In this document: positions 12,502 through 26,500 of the stretch, piece after piece | How positions within the stretch are numbered: position 1 is the first letter of the stretch | How the letters are laid out: the number at the start of each line of letters is the position of its first letter | NCBI GenBank assembly: GCA_947568835.1 | Contig: OX387604.1 | Coordinates: forward strand, 12,367,076 to 12,431,075 | Direction: 5' to 3' | Length of the DNA: 64,000 nt | Source of the DNA: Protonemura montana | Lineage: Eukaryota > Arthropoda > Insecta > Plecoptera > Nemouridae | Made by a program: the position numbers and the translations under genes | Notes under the pieces: model-generated | Database searches by the model: none | What the model was told of the DNA's origin: nothing | Seen by the model: only the letters and a program-made list of their open reading frames with translations

Positions 12502-15500
12502 TTAATTTTCCGGGGGTTTGCATTGTGAACAGTCTTCCATGTTTTGGTCAAATTCTTCTATTTGTACTGTCATTTCAAAGAAGTTAAATCTTTCGTGAAT
12601 GTTTGATGAAGCCAGTCTTAAAATATTTTGGGGAGTTACACCTGGACCTGAAATAAATAGAGATGTGTGTTAGCTGGCAATCACTTTGACAGACACAAAC
12701 AAAAATTATAACAACTACTTGGAGAGCTAAATCCAGTCTTGTAAATTCTTTAAGGCATGAATACCTGCATACAGGGACTTGATTATTCCACATCATTCTA
12801 TACGTTTGTGTGTTTGCATGATACTGGTAGCTAATGCTAATATAAAATATAGAATTAAAAATTAATATCTTTGATCGTTTTATTGAAAGAAAATAAATCC
12901 ATTCTTCTGAAGACGAATATGAGTATTGTTGGCCCTTTTTACCGAATGTAAATATACCAAAGGTATGTTGAGGTATATCCACTAAGTAAGCCTCTATGTC
13001 GGTACTGAAGCTGTGCAAAGTATGCAATGCTTTGTTTTGGGTTAAGACACTATTAAGAAGTTTTCAATTTATGTGAAACGTATTTCGAATTGACTCCCAT
13101 TTTCTTATTGTCCCATTCACTTTGCTTGTAAGCAGCCGAAATTTGTCAATCGCAAGTCACCAGGGTAGAACCTATTTTGAATTATATTTTAACCCATAGA
13201 AAGAGCATCTAAAAATGTAACCAGGATAACCTAGCATTCATGCAAGGTAAGACAGCTACATTTTATGCAGTGACATGAGATTAAAAGAAAGTAAATGTAG
13301 CCTAGGTAGGTAAGATGCACCGATCGTAGGAGTTTAAATTCTACGTTTGCAAGTACCAGGCGCTCAAACTCATTGCTTTAAAATCAAAATTGCAGATGAA
13401 AATAAGTCTTAATTCAGGCTCTTAAGTCAAGGATTCTGAAACCTTCTTTTACTTAAAAATAAAACTTGGCTAAACAGCGTTTATCTCAGTGCGATTTTAC
13501 TTAAAACAATTTTTGGAGAATTCCTATTCTGCAAATTTAGCTGACTTTTTGATTTGATTAAGGTAACAGAATATTTAAGTGTTATTTCTTAAACATAGCA
13601 TTGTCTACAATGCCCTTAAATTGCGGAACTACAAACTGATAAGGGGCAAACATTAATTAATTTTAGTTCACTCCCACCTAGTGATCAAATAACAATTGTT
13701 TGTCCACTGACAATTTTTCCAAATGATGCACCATCAACATCTACCCAAGATCCCTATCGAAATGATATGAATGTATGTTTCAACAACAAGTGTTGAGGCC
13801 TCTAGTGAAGGGTCCATATTCTGGACAATACCCCTGGCCTCTTTGAGCCAGTCTGCCCCTGCCTGAGTACCTAATTTTCAATTCACCATTAGCACTTTAG
13901 GTCACCAGCTTCTTACGAACACAGTTCTATTAGATAGGATAACTTCAATACTCACGAATCGCTAAGTGGACAGACAGAGCAGTTTTGTTCAGACTTAATG
14001 CCCAGATCCGCAAATTATGAACTTTAACGACACCATCAATTTGTAGAAATGTGTTCATTACGTCAGCAAAATCAACACCCTTTGGCATACCTGAAATAAA
14101 ATATGACATGAGCTGTCTTCAAACTTTCAAACAAGGTAGCCAGCAATTCTCACTACAAAACCATTCCTACCTTCCATAAGAACCATGAGCGTATCACGCA
14201 GGATAGCAAATGTTGTTGCTAGCACTAAGGCAGAGAACAGGAATGTGCAAATGGGATCCACTATACTCCAAGATGGCTAAAACAATTTAATACAAATCAC
14301 TCTTGGTGGCCAAAGTTAGTTTAGTTAGAAAATGCATGTTTCACTGTGTTTCGATGGTTTAGTTCTCACCTTAAAGTAAATAATCAAAGAAGCAACTAAT
14401 ACTCCGACACTTTGAATGAGATCTCCGATGACATGAATGTATGCTGCACGAACATTTATATTGTCTTGATGGGGCTCTTGTCCGGCAGGACTGCTTTCAG
14501 GGCGATGAGCATGACCATGACTGGCACCACCATGTGAATGTCCATGCTGGTGCAGAGTCAACCCCATCCTACACAATTAAAAAAATAATAATAAGATAAA
14601 TACCACATTAATAAGATAAGTAGGAACTGCAATCAAGGGCAGAGCTCACTACCCACATTTTGCCATGGGGATACTGGAGTTATGGGCACCTCTTAATACA
14701 CATAACATGGGATTATGCATACATTTATAAATGATCCAGTTTATACCCATAGTTAAGGAAAGAGGGAGAGGGGGGGGGGGGGGGCAACTTGAACTTACCG
14801 TAACGTAAAACCTACCTTAGAACATACCCCGAAATACGTTACATTATGATTTATTTGCTGCTAAATAAAATTAAACAGTAAAAATAATTGCTAAAATATC
14901 CTAACCTCATAACCAATTATCGTGTGATCATCTGCGGGTTGCTGAAAACTACAGTTATTAACCAATATCCAATGGGACAAGCAACTAAGCAAAGATCTTT
15001 TATTTAACTTATAATGTGCTAGAAAAGCAAGTACTAGAGACTTGTCTAAATGTCCATGGCTAAAATTATAGGTAGATATATCAAGTTGCTTACACGAGGT
15101 TGACAGCAACACCAATGGCAGAAGTGATTAGCATGATCACGGCATTTATCTCGAATTCCCTGTGTATTATCCGAAGTATAGCCAGGTACACCAAGATGCC
15201 AGTAACCACCCAAATCATCAGGACAGAAGTGAGAGCACCTATTACTTCTGCTCGGTACCAACCTAAAAGAAGACCATCAAATATTTACATAATTATTTAA
15301 AATCAGATTTTTAAGAAGACATTTGGAAAAATGTGCATTTCCTTGAACCAGATCGTAATTGCAGGTTTTCACAAAAAAAAAGTTTCAACCTGGGCTCATC
15401 TGATGCATGCACATGATGTTTTGAAAACAACACTTTGGGCTTTCTTTAACTTTTTTCAAACAATGCATCCATTATTTTTTCTGGCATATTGTGAAGACAG

Positions 15501-17219
15501 TAACAGTGAACCCTACTTTTGATAAGAGTTTTATTGGTTGATTTCAGAAAAGACCTACCAAAACTCATAGTCTTGGTGGGTGGTCGGCTGGCCACCCACA
15601 ACCCGAAAAGAGATATTAAAAAACTGGCGAAGTCAGTGAGGAGGTGCGCAGCGTCTGTTGCAATCGACAGGCTGGAGGACAAGTACCCGCCTGCAATGAG
15701 AAAAAAAGTAAGTAAGCCAAAATTCTTAAGAATAGCTTCAAAGGTAATATTTTAATTAAAATAAAACCTACCGATAGCTTCCCCAATCATAAATATAACA
15801 CATAGAATGCTGGCGATTATCAACTTTCTTCTTGCAATTTTATCAATTTTCACATTTTGATCCCTATGACAATGCTCCCCAACTGCAATCATAACAAAAA
15901 TCAGAGAGATTAAAAAATATCCGTAGTTTAAAATAATGCTGTAAAAAAAATTCTTATAACGATTCATACTCACTAATACTTTGCCCCAAGTCGGAAGATG
16001 ACGCATCGACGTTCCGTTGTATAATTTCCCCTTCCGTGACCATGCAGCACCCGGAAGGTTTGCCATGGACACAGTAAATCAAATGTCGTGTACCTGACGT
16101 TCCACTGCCATCCTCTGGGACAGTTCCATATGAAGCACCTTGGTGATAACTAGAATATGAAAAAAAAATCTGTTGCATCTTCTTGACTAAAATGAAATTA
16201 TGAAAATTCCCAGTTTTTATGTAATAATTGCATGACCATAACATTAGTTCTTAGAAATACATTGTGAAAAAGGCATGAACAAATATAGATATTTATGGAC
16301 ACGCAATTTTATCACACTTAACAAGGCAAAATATTTGTGCAAGTGCTGTGTAATGTAGGTTTGGACGGTTAGTTTATTGCATGTGCCAGAAGGTCTTACA
16401 TAATCAAGCGCTTCTTTTCACTTGTATCCATTATTAATACTTAAAATAACCATTCACAATACTGAAGAAAAATACAGTTTAAATTTGTTAATTATTAAGC
16501 TGTAATGCTCAAACAAGTTTTTGTATTCATTGTCCAACGAAATTGTGACAAACGAGCCAATTTTGATCAATACTTTAATTAAGAGCTTTCATGTCTCACT
16601 AGCACGACTTAAATCCTATCAGTAATGTGCTTTAGTAAATAAGGCAAACCAAAGCCAATGTCTCTTATCAGAAAGGACTTTGACTGCAAATAACTCTATA
16701 TCAAGTCACTGTTCTAATCAGACCTTCCCTAGATTCATTGGGAGTAAATATTGATTCTGCAACATCATTTAAAGGGTACACTTTCATACAGAACATGTAG
16801 CTCCTGCTTCTTGCAATTTTAAACGAAAAAATATCTTAATTTTCTGTATTTAAGAGTTAGTCCATGTACCAGTACTGAACACTCGTTTTTAAGGAACTGT
16901 GTTAGGAAGGTGCCACAATTTTGATTAGGTAAGTAGGTAACTGGAGAGGAATAAGAATTGTTGGTTGAGTTTTGTGGATACTTCATTTTTCATATCGTTT
17001 ATTTACCTACTTGTTAGAGGCAACAGATTCCCTTTCTAGTCTCTTGGGGTTGTCTGTGGTTTGACACATCAATTTAGTAAATGCTGGAACATCATTTATA
17101 TTATCCAACCCATGGTTGGTTACATCTTCTGACAGCAAATGCGATAAGTCATCTTCGGAAAAGGAGACAAACACATCGGATGCCACGGAGACATTGCTAG
17201 TAGCAGATAACTCATCCAT
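12502..17219 (-). CDS. Vesicular zinc transporter, CDF/SLC30 family (ZnT2/3/8-like)
   Basis: CDF exporter that moves cytosolic Zn2+ into vesicles or out of the cell by Zn2+/H+ exchange. Nine exons in agreeing phases: 17219-17011, 16149-15974, 15882-15772, 15690-15559, 15262-15094, 14568-14370, 14276-14171, 14090-13956, 12647-12502; 460 residues. An acidic Ser-rich N-terminal tail (about 1-70) precedes a Cys/His segment containing HGKPSGCC. Six membrane segments follow. The Zn site is intact: HLLTD in TM2 (DAAHLLTDFASF) and HVIGD in TM5. The TM4-TM5 loop is His-rich (HQHGHSHGG, HGHAH). The cytosolic domain contains DVMNTFLQIDGVVKVHNLRI, and the tail MEDCSQC ends with Cys residues as in ZnT2/ZnT8. 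The exact paralogue cannot be set without a tree. The gene lies head to head with HDAC6. The last intron (12648-13955) and intron 1 (16150-17010) hold nothing recognisable. Confidence 0.93.
14770..14784 (+). repeat. Poly(G) run of 15 in zinc-transporter intron
   Basis: Uninterrupted run of 15 G on the plus strand following agagggaga; on the transcribed strand it is C-rich. It lies in the intron between the exons at 15094 and 14568. Its length may be an assembly estimate. Confidence 0.8.
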
Positions 17220-17572
17220 TTCTTAAAAAAATTTGGAATTCAAAACACATTAACATATAAACACAGCATCTGTCACGGAATGCACTAAGAATCACAACTT
17301 GTTGACAATTCAAAACCTAAAGTTATCTTCGCTTAAACGATATCATAATAACTCGATGTTTACATGAAAAGAGGCAACTATTTTATACCTATTTTCTTCT
17401 CATCACAGTGGCTTTTACATTAAAACAAACGATCGCAACAGATCAAACACGCCCATTCCAAGCAGATGTCATCCGTGAAACGTCACTCTGACAACCGGAC
17501 CTCAGCTTTGGCTCAGCTGCTCAGCTGTTCCCTTTCAAACTTGTTTCGGGTGGGAGCTCATCGAGAGCAGAG
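17220..17572. promoter_or_regulatory. Divergent promoter region between zinc transporter (-) and HDAC6 (+)
   Basis: The start codon of the zinc transporter (17219, minus) faces the HDAC6 5' leader. 17455-17575 is GC-richer than its surroundings and carries repeated E-box-like CAGCTG/CAGCT motifs (tcagctttggctcagctgct from about 17503), with no TATA box. The ATG-proximal A/T tract on the minus strand also contains a possible 5' UTR acceptor. Promoter function is inferred from gene order and composition. Confidence 0.5.
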
Positions 17573-20500
17573 ATAAAGGCACCGTATAGACTTTAACTCG
17601 AACCTTAAGTTTATGAATTTTATATGTCGCCGAGCTCACCAGTAACCCTGTGTTGATTATAGTTGCTTCTTTTCTCATTAAGTTATGACATTAAAGAGTT
17701 ACGCCCTGCTCTATATGACAAATCCGATACGTATTGGATGATCTCGGGACGACGACCTGTCACGGTGCTTGCTCTAGGTATGTTTCCCGGTTAACCTCTA
17801 ATTGTACAATTCTTGTATAAACTATGCTCTCTCAAAATGCAGAAAATATTTCCTCAGATATTTGCGTGTATTAACGATGAGAAATATAATTTAGCGTTAT
17901 TAAGTATGTTTAATTAAATATATTAAAACCGCATGGTATGCTGCTACCTGCTACCTACTCCTTACAAATTCAGTGTATAAAGCACCTAAAAATGTTCAAG
18001 CAGAACATATATATATATTTTTAATTGTGTTTACATTGGAATATTCTTTGGTCATTGTTGCTCTTCACAACTAGGTATTTCATTTATCATTGCATAGAAT
18101 TTGAGTGTTCCAACTGTGCATCCACGGCTTGTCCTTATAAGGATTTGTGTGTGGGCAAGTATGACATCTCTGGTATGACTTATGTAGTTCAGTGAGACCT
18201 TAATGTAAGACTGACTACACGAGCATTTGTGTTTAATACAGAGGTAGATATTATTTTGGAAACGCAATTAATAATAAATTATAAATATATCTTGCTTGAA
18301 CCGCTTGGACCCATTTAAAAAATTGATAAGCCGTTGTGATTTAGTATGGGAAAATGTGACAGACGTTTGGTATTGCGATAGCTAAAGGAGGTTATTTGGA
18401 TGATATTAATTTATCTGTGCATCATTTCTAGAAACATACTCAAAAATCAAATCTACTTCGCCAACTATCTGCCTTTTATTTTCCTACTGAACAACAAAAA
18501 GTACCATGCAATGTTTATTTTTCACACAACACAATATAAGCTAATTACTGACAGGTTCGATGATATTTACAGAGACAGACTGTTATCAAGCCCAAAAAGT
18601 CTGTTGTGCCTATTAAGCCACCGTTACACAGAAAGAGCATTCGCTGCAAACGAAGTGGCAGAACTTCTCATATCTTTGGTACCATCTTATCCTACAGAGA
18701 AGAAATGATGGCGTTAGTATTTGACCCCTACGAAACTGTAAGATTTATAATTATTTTCAGAATTAATAGAAACAATGTCAAGGTTTCAAAGCAGCACTTT
18801 TACTGTTTGTTTTTCTTGCTTTGTGTTGTAGGTAGAAAATTCAAAAACGATTGTATGTCGTCCTCCTGGTTTGGTCTACGATATGAAGATGGCAGAGTAC
18901 GATTGTCCATGGGATAAAACTTATCCCGAAGGGCCAGCACGTTATGTGAGCGTATTCAACCGGTATGAAAATGTACCTAATCTAAGTAGCAGATACTATA
19001 TGCTTTTAAAATTGCAGTCTGCATACTAATATATAATATTTTAGTTATTAATTATTATTAACACCTTTATCATTTACTATTTATATTCCACCACATTTTA
19101 CATTATTTTCAAATATTTTTTACTTGATTTTTTCTACACTACAGCCCCTGGCTGTAATTTTTTTGTACTAAACTTGTTCTGTTCGTAAATCATCTTGCAC
19201 AGTTGGTAAAAACTTATGTGTGGCAATTTGGACAATATTTATCAATTTAAATTTCTTTATAAAGTTATTTTGGACTACTTCTTGCAAAACGTCAAATCCG
19301 CTGAGTTCCTAACGTTTCAACATGATTTTTGCTTTCTAAAACAAAACCGTACTTACAAGATTTCGATCGTGCTGCAACATGCAGCATTCAAATTGGCTTC
19401 AAGAAATCCACAAAATGTACAGTTTTTCCCATATCACTTCTCGACAGGCTAAAATAAACGTTAACTTGTCCTTTAAAGTGCTTTCATTAATTGGGACGCC
19501 CATTGTGTAAGGGAATCATTGTGATGTAATTGCATTCCATCGACAGATTTCTTATCCAGGACCAATTTCTTTTCACGTTCACCCTATAAGGATCGAGTGT
19601 ATGTGCAACTATCAGTTTTTTTCTGTTCCAATCTTTTTTTCACTCTTTCTCCCTAAGCATCCATTGCTTGCTTGCTTGAGCTTCTATGAAGAAACACTAG
19701 AGAAACCAAAAATATCTTGCAACATCTTTAAGGTTAATTCTTATTAAATTCTCTATGCTACTGATATTTTGTTTTTCCCTACCATCACAACATGTTGTAT
19801 AGTCAAAGTTTTTATCGTGCTGTTTTTTTGGGAAAAGTCACTAACGTTAATACTTTGTTTAATTTCAAGTCTTGAAGAACTAGGACTTCTCTCAAAAATG
19901 ACACAAATACACTCCAGAAAAGCTTCAGAAGAAGAAATTCTTAAATGCCACGAGCGTGATTCGTTTGTCGCTCTTAAAGAAACAGAGGACTGCATGGACT
20001 TTGAAGATCTAGAAGAAAAGAGCTCAAGATATGATGCGATATATCTTCATCCAGTAAGTACAATTTACAAGTTCTTGTGTGTCTTTCTATGGCAAATTAT
20101 GTTATCTAGAGTTATTATTGAAATTTAAAGCACAATTTTCTTGTAACAATTCGTAATAAGTCATAAGCATTCCCCAAGCTTATACTGTAAAATTTTCACA
20201 GAAAGCGTATGAAGCGGCACTATTAGCTGCTGGTAGTACAATTGAGCTTGTGGACCAGATCTGCAACGATAAGCTAGGAAGCGGCTTCGCTTTAGTCCGT
20301 CCACCAGGGCACCACGCTATGCGAAATGAGTTCTGTGGCTATTGTTATTTTAATAACGCTGCGTTAGCTGCCCAGCACGCCTTGGACAAATACGATGTCA
20401 AAAAAATTTTAATAGTCGATTGGGATGTACACCATGGCCAGGCAACACAACAAATGTTTTACGATGATAATCGAGTACTCTATTTCTCTATACATCGTTA

Positions 20501-23500
20501 TGAACATGGCACATTCTGGCCTAACCTACGAGAGTCTGATTTTGACCATGTTGGAGAGGGTGTTGGAGCTGGCTATAATGTCAATGTTCCTCTGAACAAA
20601 ACTGGAATGACAAATACTGATTACATGGCAATCTTTCATAGTCTTCTTTTGCCATTAGCATCTGAGGTAAGATTTATGATATTCTGCTTTAAATCAGATA
20701 AAACTCTAGTGAGATGACGAGTTGTTTGGGTCATACCTCTATTTGCTTGGTCTGCCTTTAAATCAGATTATGCTGAGTTGTGTCTATTGTGACTGCTCTA
20801 GTTGTGGTTTTCTGATTCCGTCCTGAAATTATTTCACTTTTTGACACTACGCCCAAACTTTTCCCCTGCTTTTTCGGTCCATGTAGAGTCTGAATGGGCT
20901 GCTAGTGCAATAAAAAGCTATTTAAAAATTACATGTTTAACAATATTTTACTATTTTTTTTTATGAAATATATGCATCAAATTTGAGCTTCTTTTTGAAT
21001 TTTTTACTAATTACTTACCAAATTGATAACTTTGGCCCCCACCCCAATTTGTTGAATGTAGACTTTCACCTACTGCTTTTCTGTGGACAAAGGCTCTTTG
21101 GGCTGAAAAGGAAAGTAGCGTGGTAGAAACCCATTTTGGCCAGCAAGTAATGTCTAACTGTGGACCGCTGGCTAACAATACATTTTATGTTCATCATAGT
21201 CTTGCACAAGGACTTACTAATGGTATTGGTGACTTTCATTTGCTTCTATAATAATAATTATAATGAAATAAGTATGTGGTTGGTTAATCCTTGACATGAA
21301 GAATGCTGGTTGAGAGACTTGTTGCCTGATATTTGACTTTTACATCTTAAGTAAAAATCCTGGGCTAGGAATGATGACTCTCTTCATTCAATTTTAACCA
21401 GCAGTTAGAATACCTAACTTCAATCTATATGTCAAAGGCTAGCTGACTCCCAAGTGGAAAATGTCAATGATCTAAAGTTATTCATTTGCCTGCTCTAATA
21501 TATTGCTAAGGTCTGCTTTTAGTTGGAATAACTAGTTGAGTGTAGGTGTGTTGTGGCTTGTGTTACTAACTATCACCGCCTATCTCTTTTCCATGCATTC
21601 CAGTACCAGCCAGAGCTGATCATCATATCAGCAGGATTTGACGCTGCAGTAGGCTGCCCAGAGGTTTGCATTTCTTCTGTTTATCACAATATATTTTTTT
21701 ATTTATTAGTTTGCTCCTGAGCTAATTATTGTCTCTGCTGGATTTGATTCTGCTCTTGGAGATGAAAAGGTATGGGTTATTTTTATTAGATGCTATTGAT
21801 GGTTTTTTTTAGATTATTTTATGGAAAATTTGATCTCTATCTTAACTTAAATTGCCATACAAGCTGAATGCATAATGATGCAGTTCAGTTTGGTCAGATC
21901 GGCAACCTTGTGAAGGTAGACAAACTTGTTGGGCATCTTTAGACCAGCTCTCAACAAAGTGGTTAGCAAGGCAATTTTCTTTTACAATCTTAATGCTATT
22001 TATTGTTAATTATAGGAGAACTTTGCAGGTTTCTAGGTCCTGATGTGTGCTCACCTGAATGGTTTTTGTTCCAGGGCGAGATGCTAATTACACCAGCCTG
22101 CTATGCGCACCTGCTCTGGTCTTTAAAAAACCTGGCATACGGCAAACTGGCTGTGGTACTCGAGGTAATTGCGTATTCATTTCTTCCTCTTTTTGACAGT
22201 TACTGACCTTTCCAATTGGGGTCACAAAAGCATGCTACATGGCACCAAGAAAGGTGTTTTAAATATATGGGAATAGTGGACAATTGATTTCATTTTTCAT
22301 CCTGTAACATCACTTTGCCTGAATTGGTTGGTTACCTAACAAATGATTGTTACCTTCAATGATTGTTCAAGGGAAACTTTAATTATTTTATGACACCTAT
22401 GCATATAGTGTACCTACTTTCTTTGAATAGTGGCACAATAACTGGACACATTACACAAATACAATTATTAAGTTCTCCTGATTGGGACACACAACCAGTA
22501 TTTCAACTTTTAACTTTGGAAATAAGTTTTTAGCCGAAAATTATCTTGTATGTGTATTTTGAGCACCCCACACTTTCTGCCCCACCTCATAATGAATGTA
22601 GTCTGATGACGACAACATAACACAAGCACTGGCTTGGCGTAGGCGCCTTTATCTGGAGATTAGATGCTTGATGTCATTAATACAAATCAGTTGCAGTCAA
22701 CGCGCGGTGGGGCAGAAGATGCGGTGCGCTCGAAATAACTACTCATATAAATGTTTTTTGTCTCAAATCTATCTTTCCAAAGCTGAAAAGGAGACAAAAT
22801 TATTGTGAGGCCCTTTTATACAACTTGTCGTGAAGTTCTTTGAGATCATCCATGTTATCTGTAAGTAAGAAACCAATTAAAAAAATTCCCTCTGACTTTT
22901 CCAGGGTGGTTATTGCCTGAAATCGCTGGCAGAGGGTGCAGCCTTGACTGTCCGAGCCTTGATTGGCGAACCTTGCCCGCTCATTGGAGCATTAGGAACG
23001 CCGTGCCCAGAGTAAGGCGCAAATATTGCCACACAATCCCAACTTCCAATCTTAAACCAGAGACTATGTAATTAACCGACACGGTACATTTAGGGTCGTC
23101 GAGACTATAAATGACGTGATCCATGCGCACCAGAGTTATTGGTGGTGCTTCATGAAGCCTAAGAAGGAAAAGAATCGTGTAGAGATGGAGCAACATACTG
23201 CCGAAATAGAACACTGCCCTGTTGTAAAGTACTTACACACTGAGGAAAAGCCGACAAGCTACGCCACACGCAACTGTTACCCAGTGCAGACTAAGGAATT
23301 TCTGTTAAATGTTGACTTGATGCTCGATTCGCTACGCGAAAGTAAGCACGCTTTTAAGACATTAAACCTAAAAGTGATTGATCAGTATTTACGAATATGG
23401 AATTATAAAAGGGAATAGGCTCTTGCTGCCGTTGCTGGCTGGAGTGATCAATGATTTTGTCTATCTACACATTGTCAGCATTACAAAGGCTTTAGCAACA

Positions 23501-26500
23501 ATCTGACAGCTCCAGTTATAAAACTACCAACACACTGTTATTGGCGATGTACACAGCAATATTGTCGAGTCTATTCCTTACGTAACTCGAGAAGTCTTTT
23601 TGGTTACTTTTTCACTTCATATTCATTTCCCTGCATTCTTTATCGTGTCATACAATATTGCCAGGTACTCAGCTGAGCTTCGCTCCCAACAAAGTTTGCT
23701 TTGTTTATGATTCGGATATGATGCTGCATGATCCAGTACAAAATTCCAAGACGAAACATCCTGAGGATCCGCAGCGCATAGCTCATGCGTTCAAGAAGTT
23801 CCATGACTTCAATCTCATTCCTCGCTGCAAGCGTTTGGAGGTAAGATTTTTGTTTGCCTTGAGGAGGGTGATTATATGTAACATTCTTGCCCTGGAAAAT
23901 AAATAAAATTGGTGTTCTTTTACTGAGGCCAACATTGAAGGTTTTATTAAAATTGTGACATTTTGTTATCTTCCCCCTACGCAATGAATTAATACATGTC
24001 AATCCAACCAGTCCTGTGACAACTACTGTCAAAAAAGCAATTTGTGTTAATTTAAGAATATTAATCCTGGATTTTTTTTCCTTTTTGATGGAATGGTAAG
24101 ATGCTTCACAGGGGATCTTAAATATTTTCTCAAAAATCCAGAGTTTACTAGATTATGAAGTTTGCCAAAAGGCTGGATTTGAGTTTGGGGAAAAAGAAGG
24201 TTATATGACGTAACGGAAGTTACGAAACTTACAGTGAAAAAATACATGGTAGGCCTCAAGTGTTATGATAAGTTGATATGATATGATGATCTTCTTTTCA
24301 TTTGCAGCTTATGTCTTCCTGCTGCATCCTAGACAGACTTACAAAAAAAAAGGATATGGGGCAAGTATCTCTAACACTGTTTTTTGTGTTTTTAGTCACG
24401 GATCATTACGAAAACAGAATTGGAGATGGTCCATGAAGAAGGATACCTCAAGCTTTTAAAGGATGTGTCCGAAAGTACGCCCGAAAAGCAGCGAGAGGTA
24501 GAGCGTGATTACAATAGCGTAACGTTCTGTAGACATTCGTTTGACAGTGCGTGCCTTGCTGCTGGGTGCCTATTACAGGTTTGTAGTAATTCAGCCTACT
24601 TACATACAAGATGTTAGAGTCTTCATTCTGAATGCCCATCACACATACCAATTTTATTGTGATTTCTGATGTCAAAACGCACCTTCAAACACCGTTCCCC
24701 TAGGATCTACTTTAATCAAATTTGGACGCTGGGCGTCAACTGAAAATAGCCTTTAATCTGAAAACCAGGTGTTCATTGCTAAGTGAAGTTACTCTTAATT
24801 GTCGATTGTTTTAAAAAATACCATTCGCAACAGAACAGCTTTGTAAGGAAGCAACGGACAAGAAAATATCGATCAGGCCTGAGCTACCTGAATGCATCTA
24901 GTTTGATTTAAAAAATTAGAAAATTTATCTGCTTAACTGTTTATGAAATGCTTAACTTTACAGAACATTGGAATAGACCCATGGGCCTCAAGAATATTTA
25001 ACAGCTAGCCTATTGAGCATCACCTTATTGCAGTGAATTGATGTCAGAGAAATTTCTATTTTAATAATAAGAATTTCTTTTTGTTCATTGAACAAATATA
25101 TTTTTATAGAATTGGTCATCATAATATTAATTTATTATTTTTCTTGAATAATAAAAATTTGCGAATTTTCCAACATTTCATCAACATCAATATTTCACAA
25201 TCTAAATTATTACAACAATTTCCTAAGAGTCCCGTTACCATTTCAGAGCTCGGAATTTTGTGCTCATGGTAGCTACAAGTCCAAAACATGATGAACTCTG
25301 TGAACATAATGTGATTATATAGGTCGTAATGGTAATTTTGTTGCAGGTTGTCGATGAAGTAATGACAGGACAAAGTCAGTCGGGTGTTGCAATCATTCGA
25401 CCGCCAGGCCATCATGCTTATCCCGACACACCGCATGGTTTTTGCCTCCTGAATAATGTGGCTATTGCAGCTAAATATGCCCAGAACAAATTTAATTTGA
25501 AGAGAATCCTCATTCTCGGTACTCTTTTTAATTAAGTATCATTGAAATTTGTACCTACTTCCATTGTTGTACAGAAATCTACCTTCCATCACAGACTTAA
25601 TGAAATTCTAGTCTTTTAACGTTGCTCACCAATAGCAATCGAATAATTTAAATTGAAAAATTCCTCTACTCATATTTCATTCAATGTGGATTGAATTATT
25701 TCTACGCTTTGTTTAGACTGGGACGTACATCATGGCAATGGTACTCAAGACATATTTTATGATAACCCCAATGTGCTATACATATCGTTGCACGTATACG
25801 CCGAGAAAAAATTCTTCCCGTATCTTGAATGCTCGTCGGCTTCGTTTGTGGGAACTGGCAATGGGAAAGGATTCAATGTCAACATACCCTGGAATCAAGT
25901 AAGACTAATCTATATGGTTGGCCATTTTTTATAATTTATTTCACTATTTTCAATGCTTTTCTAAATTTTGCGTATTTCCTTTCAGTTTGGGGTCGAGAAC
26001 ACAGACTACCTTGCCGCTTTTTATGCAGTAGTGATGCCAATTGCCTATCAATTTGATCCGGAACTTGTGATTGTCTCAGCTGGCTTCGATGCTGCTGTAA
26101 ACGACAACATTGGGATGTGCAAAGTCACACCAGAAGCTTATGGCCATATGACACATTATGTATCTGCACTGGCAAATGGAAAAGTGGTACTTGCATTGGA
26201 AGGGGGTTATAACAAGGAGTCACTAGCCACCTCTCTTGCCAGCTGTACAAAAACGCTGCTCGGTGATCCAGTTCCTTTCATGGATACGGTTTGCAAGGGA
26301 ACAAGAGAAGCAAAGACTATCAAACATGTTGTAGAAATCCAGAGGAAATATTGGTCATGCTTACAACTGAAAACAACAGTAGCAGACCTTGCAAAAATTC
26401 CGGACTCTTCAGACATTGGTCTCGTTCCTGTGTCGCCAGTAGGGGAAAATCCCCCAACGCCGCCCGATTTCAGAGAGATTGTCAGCTCCTTGTCTACACT

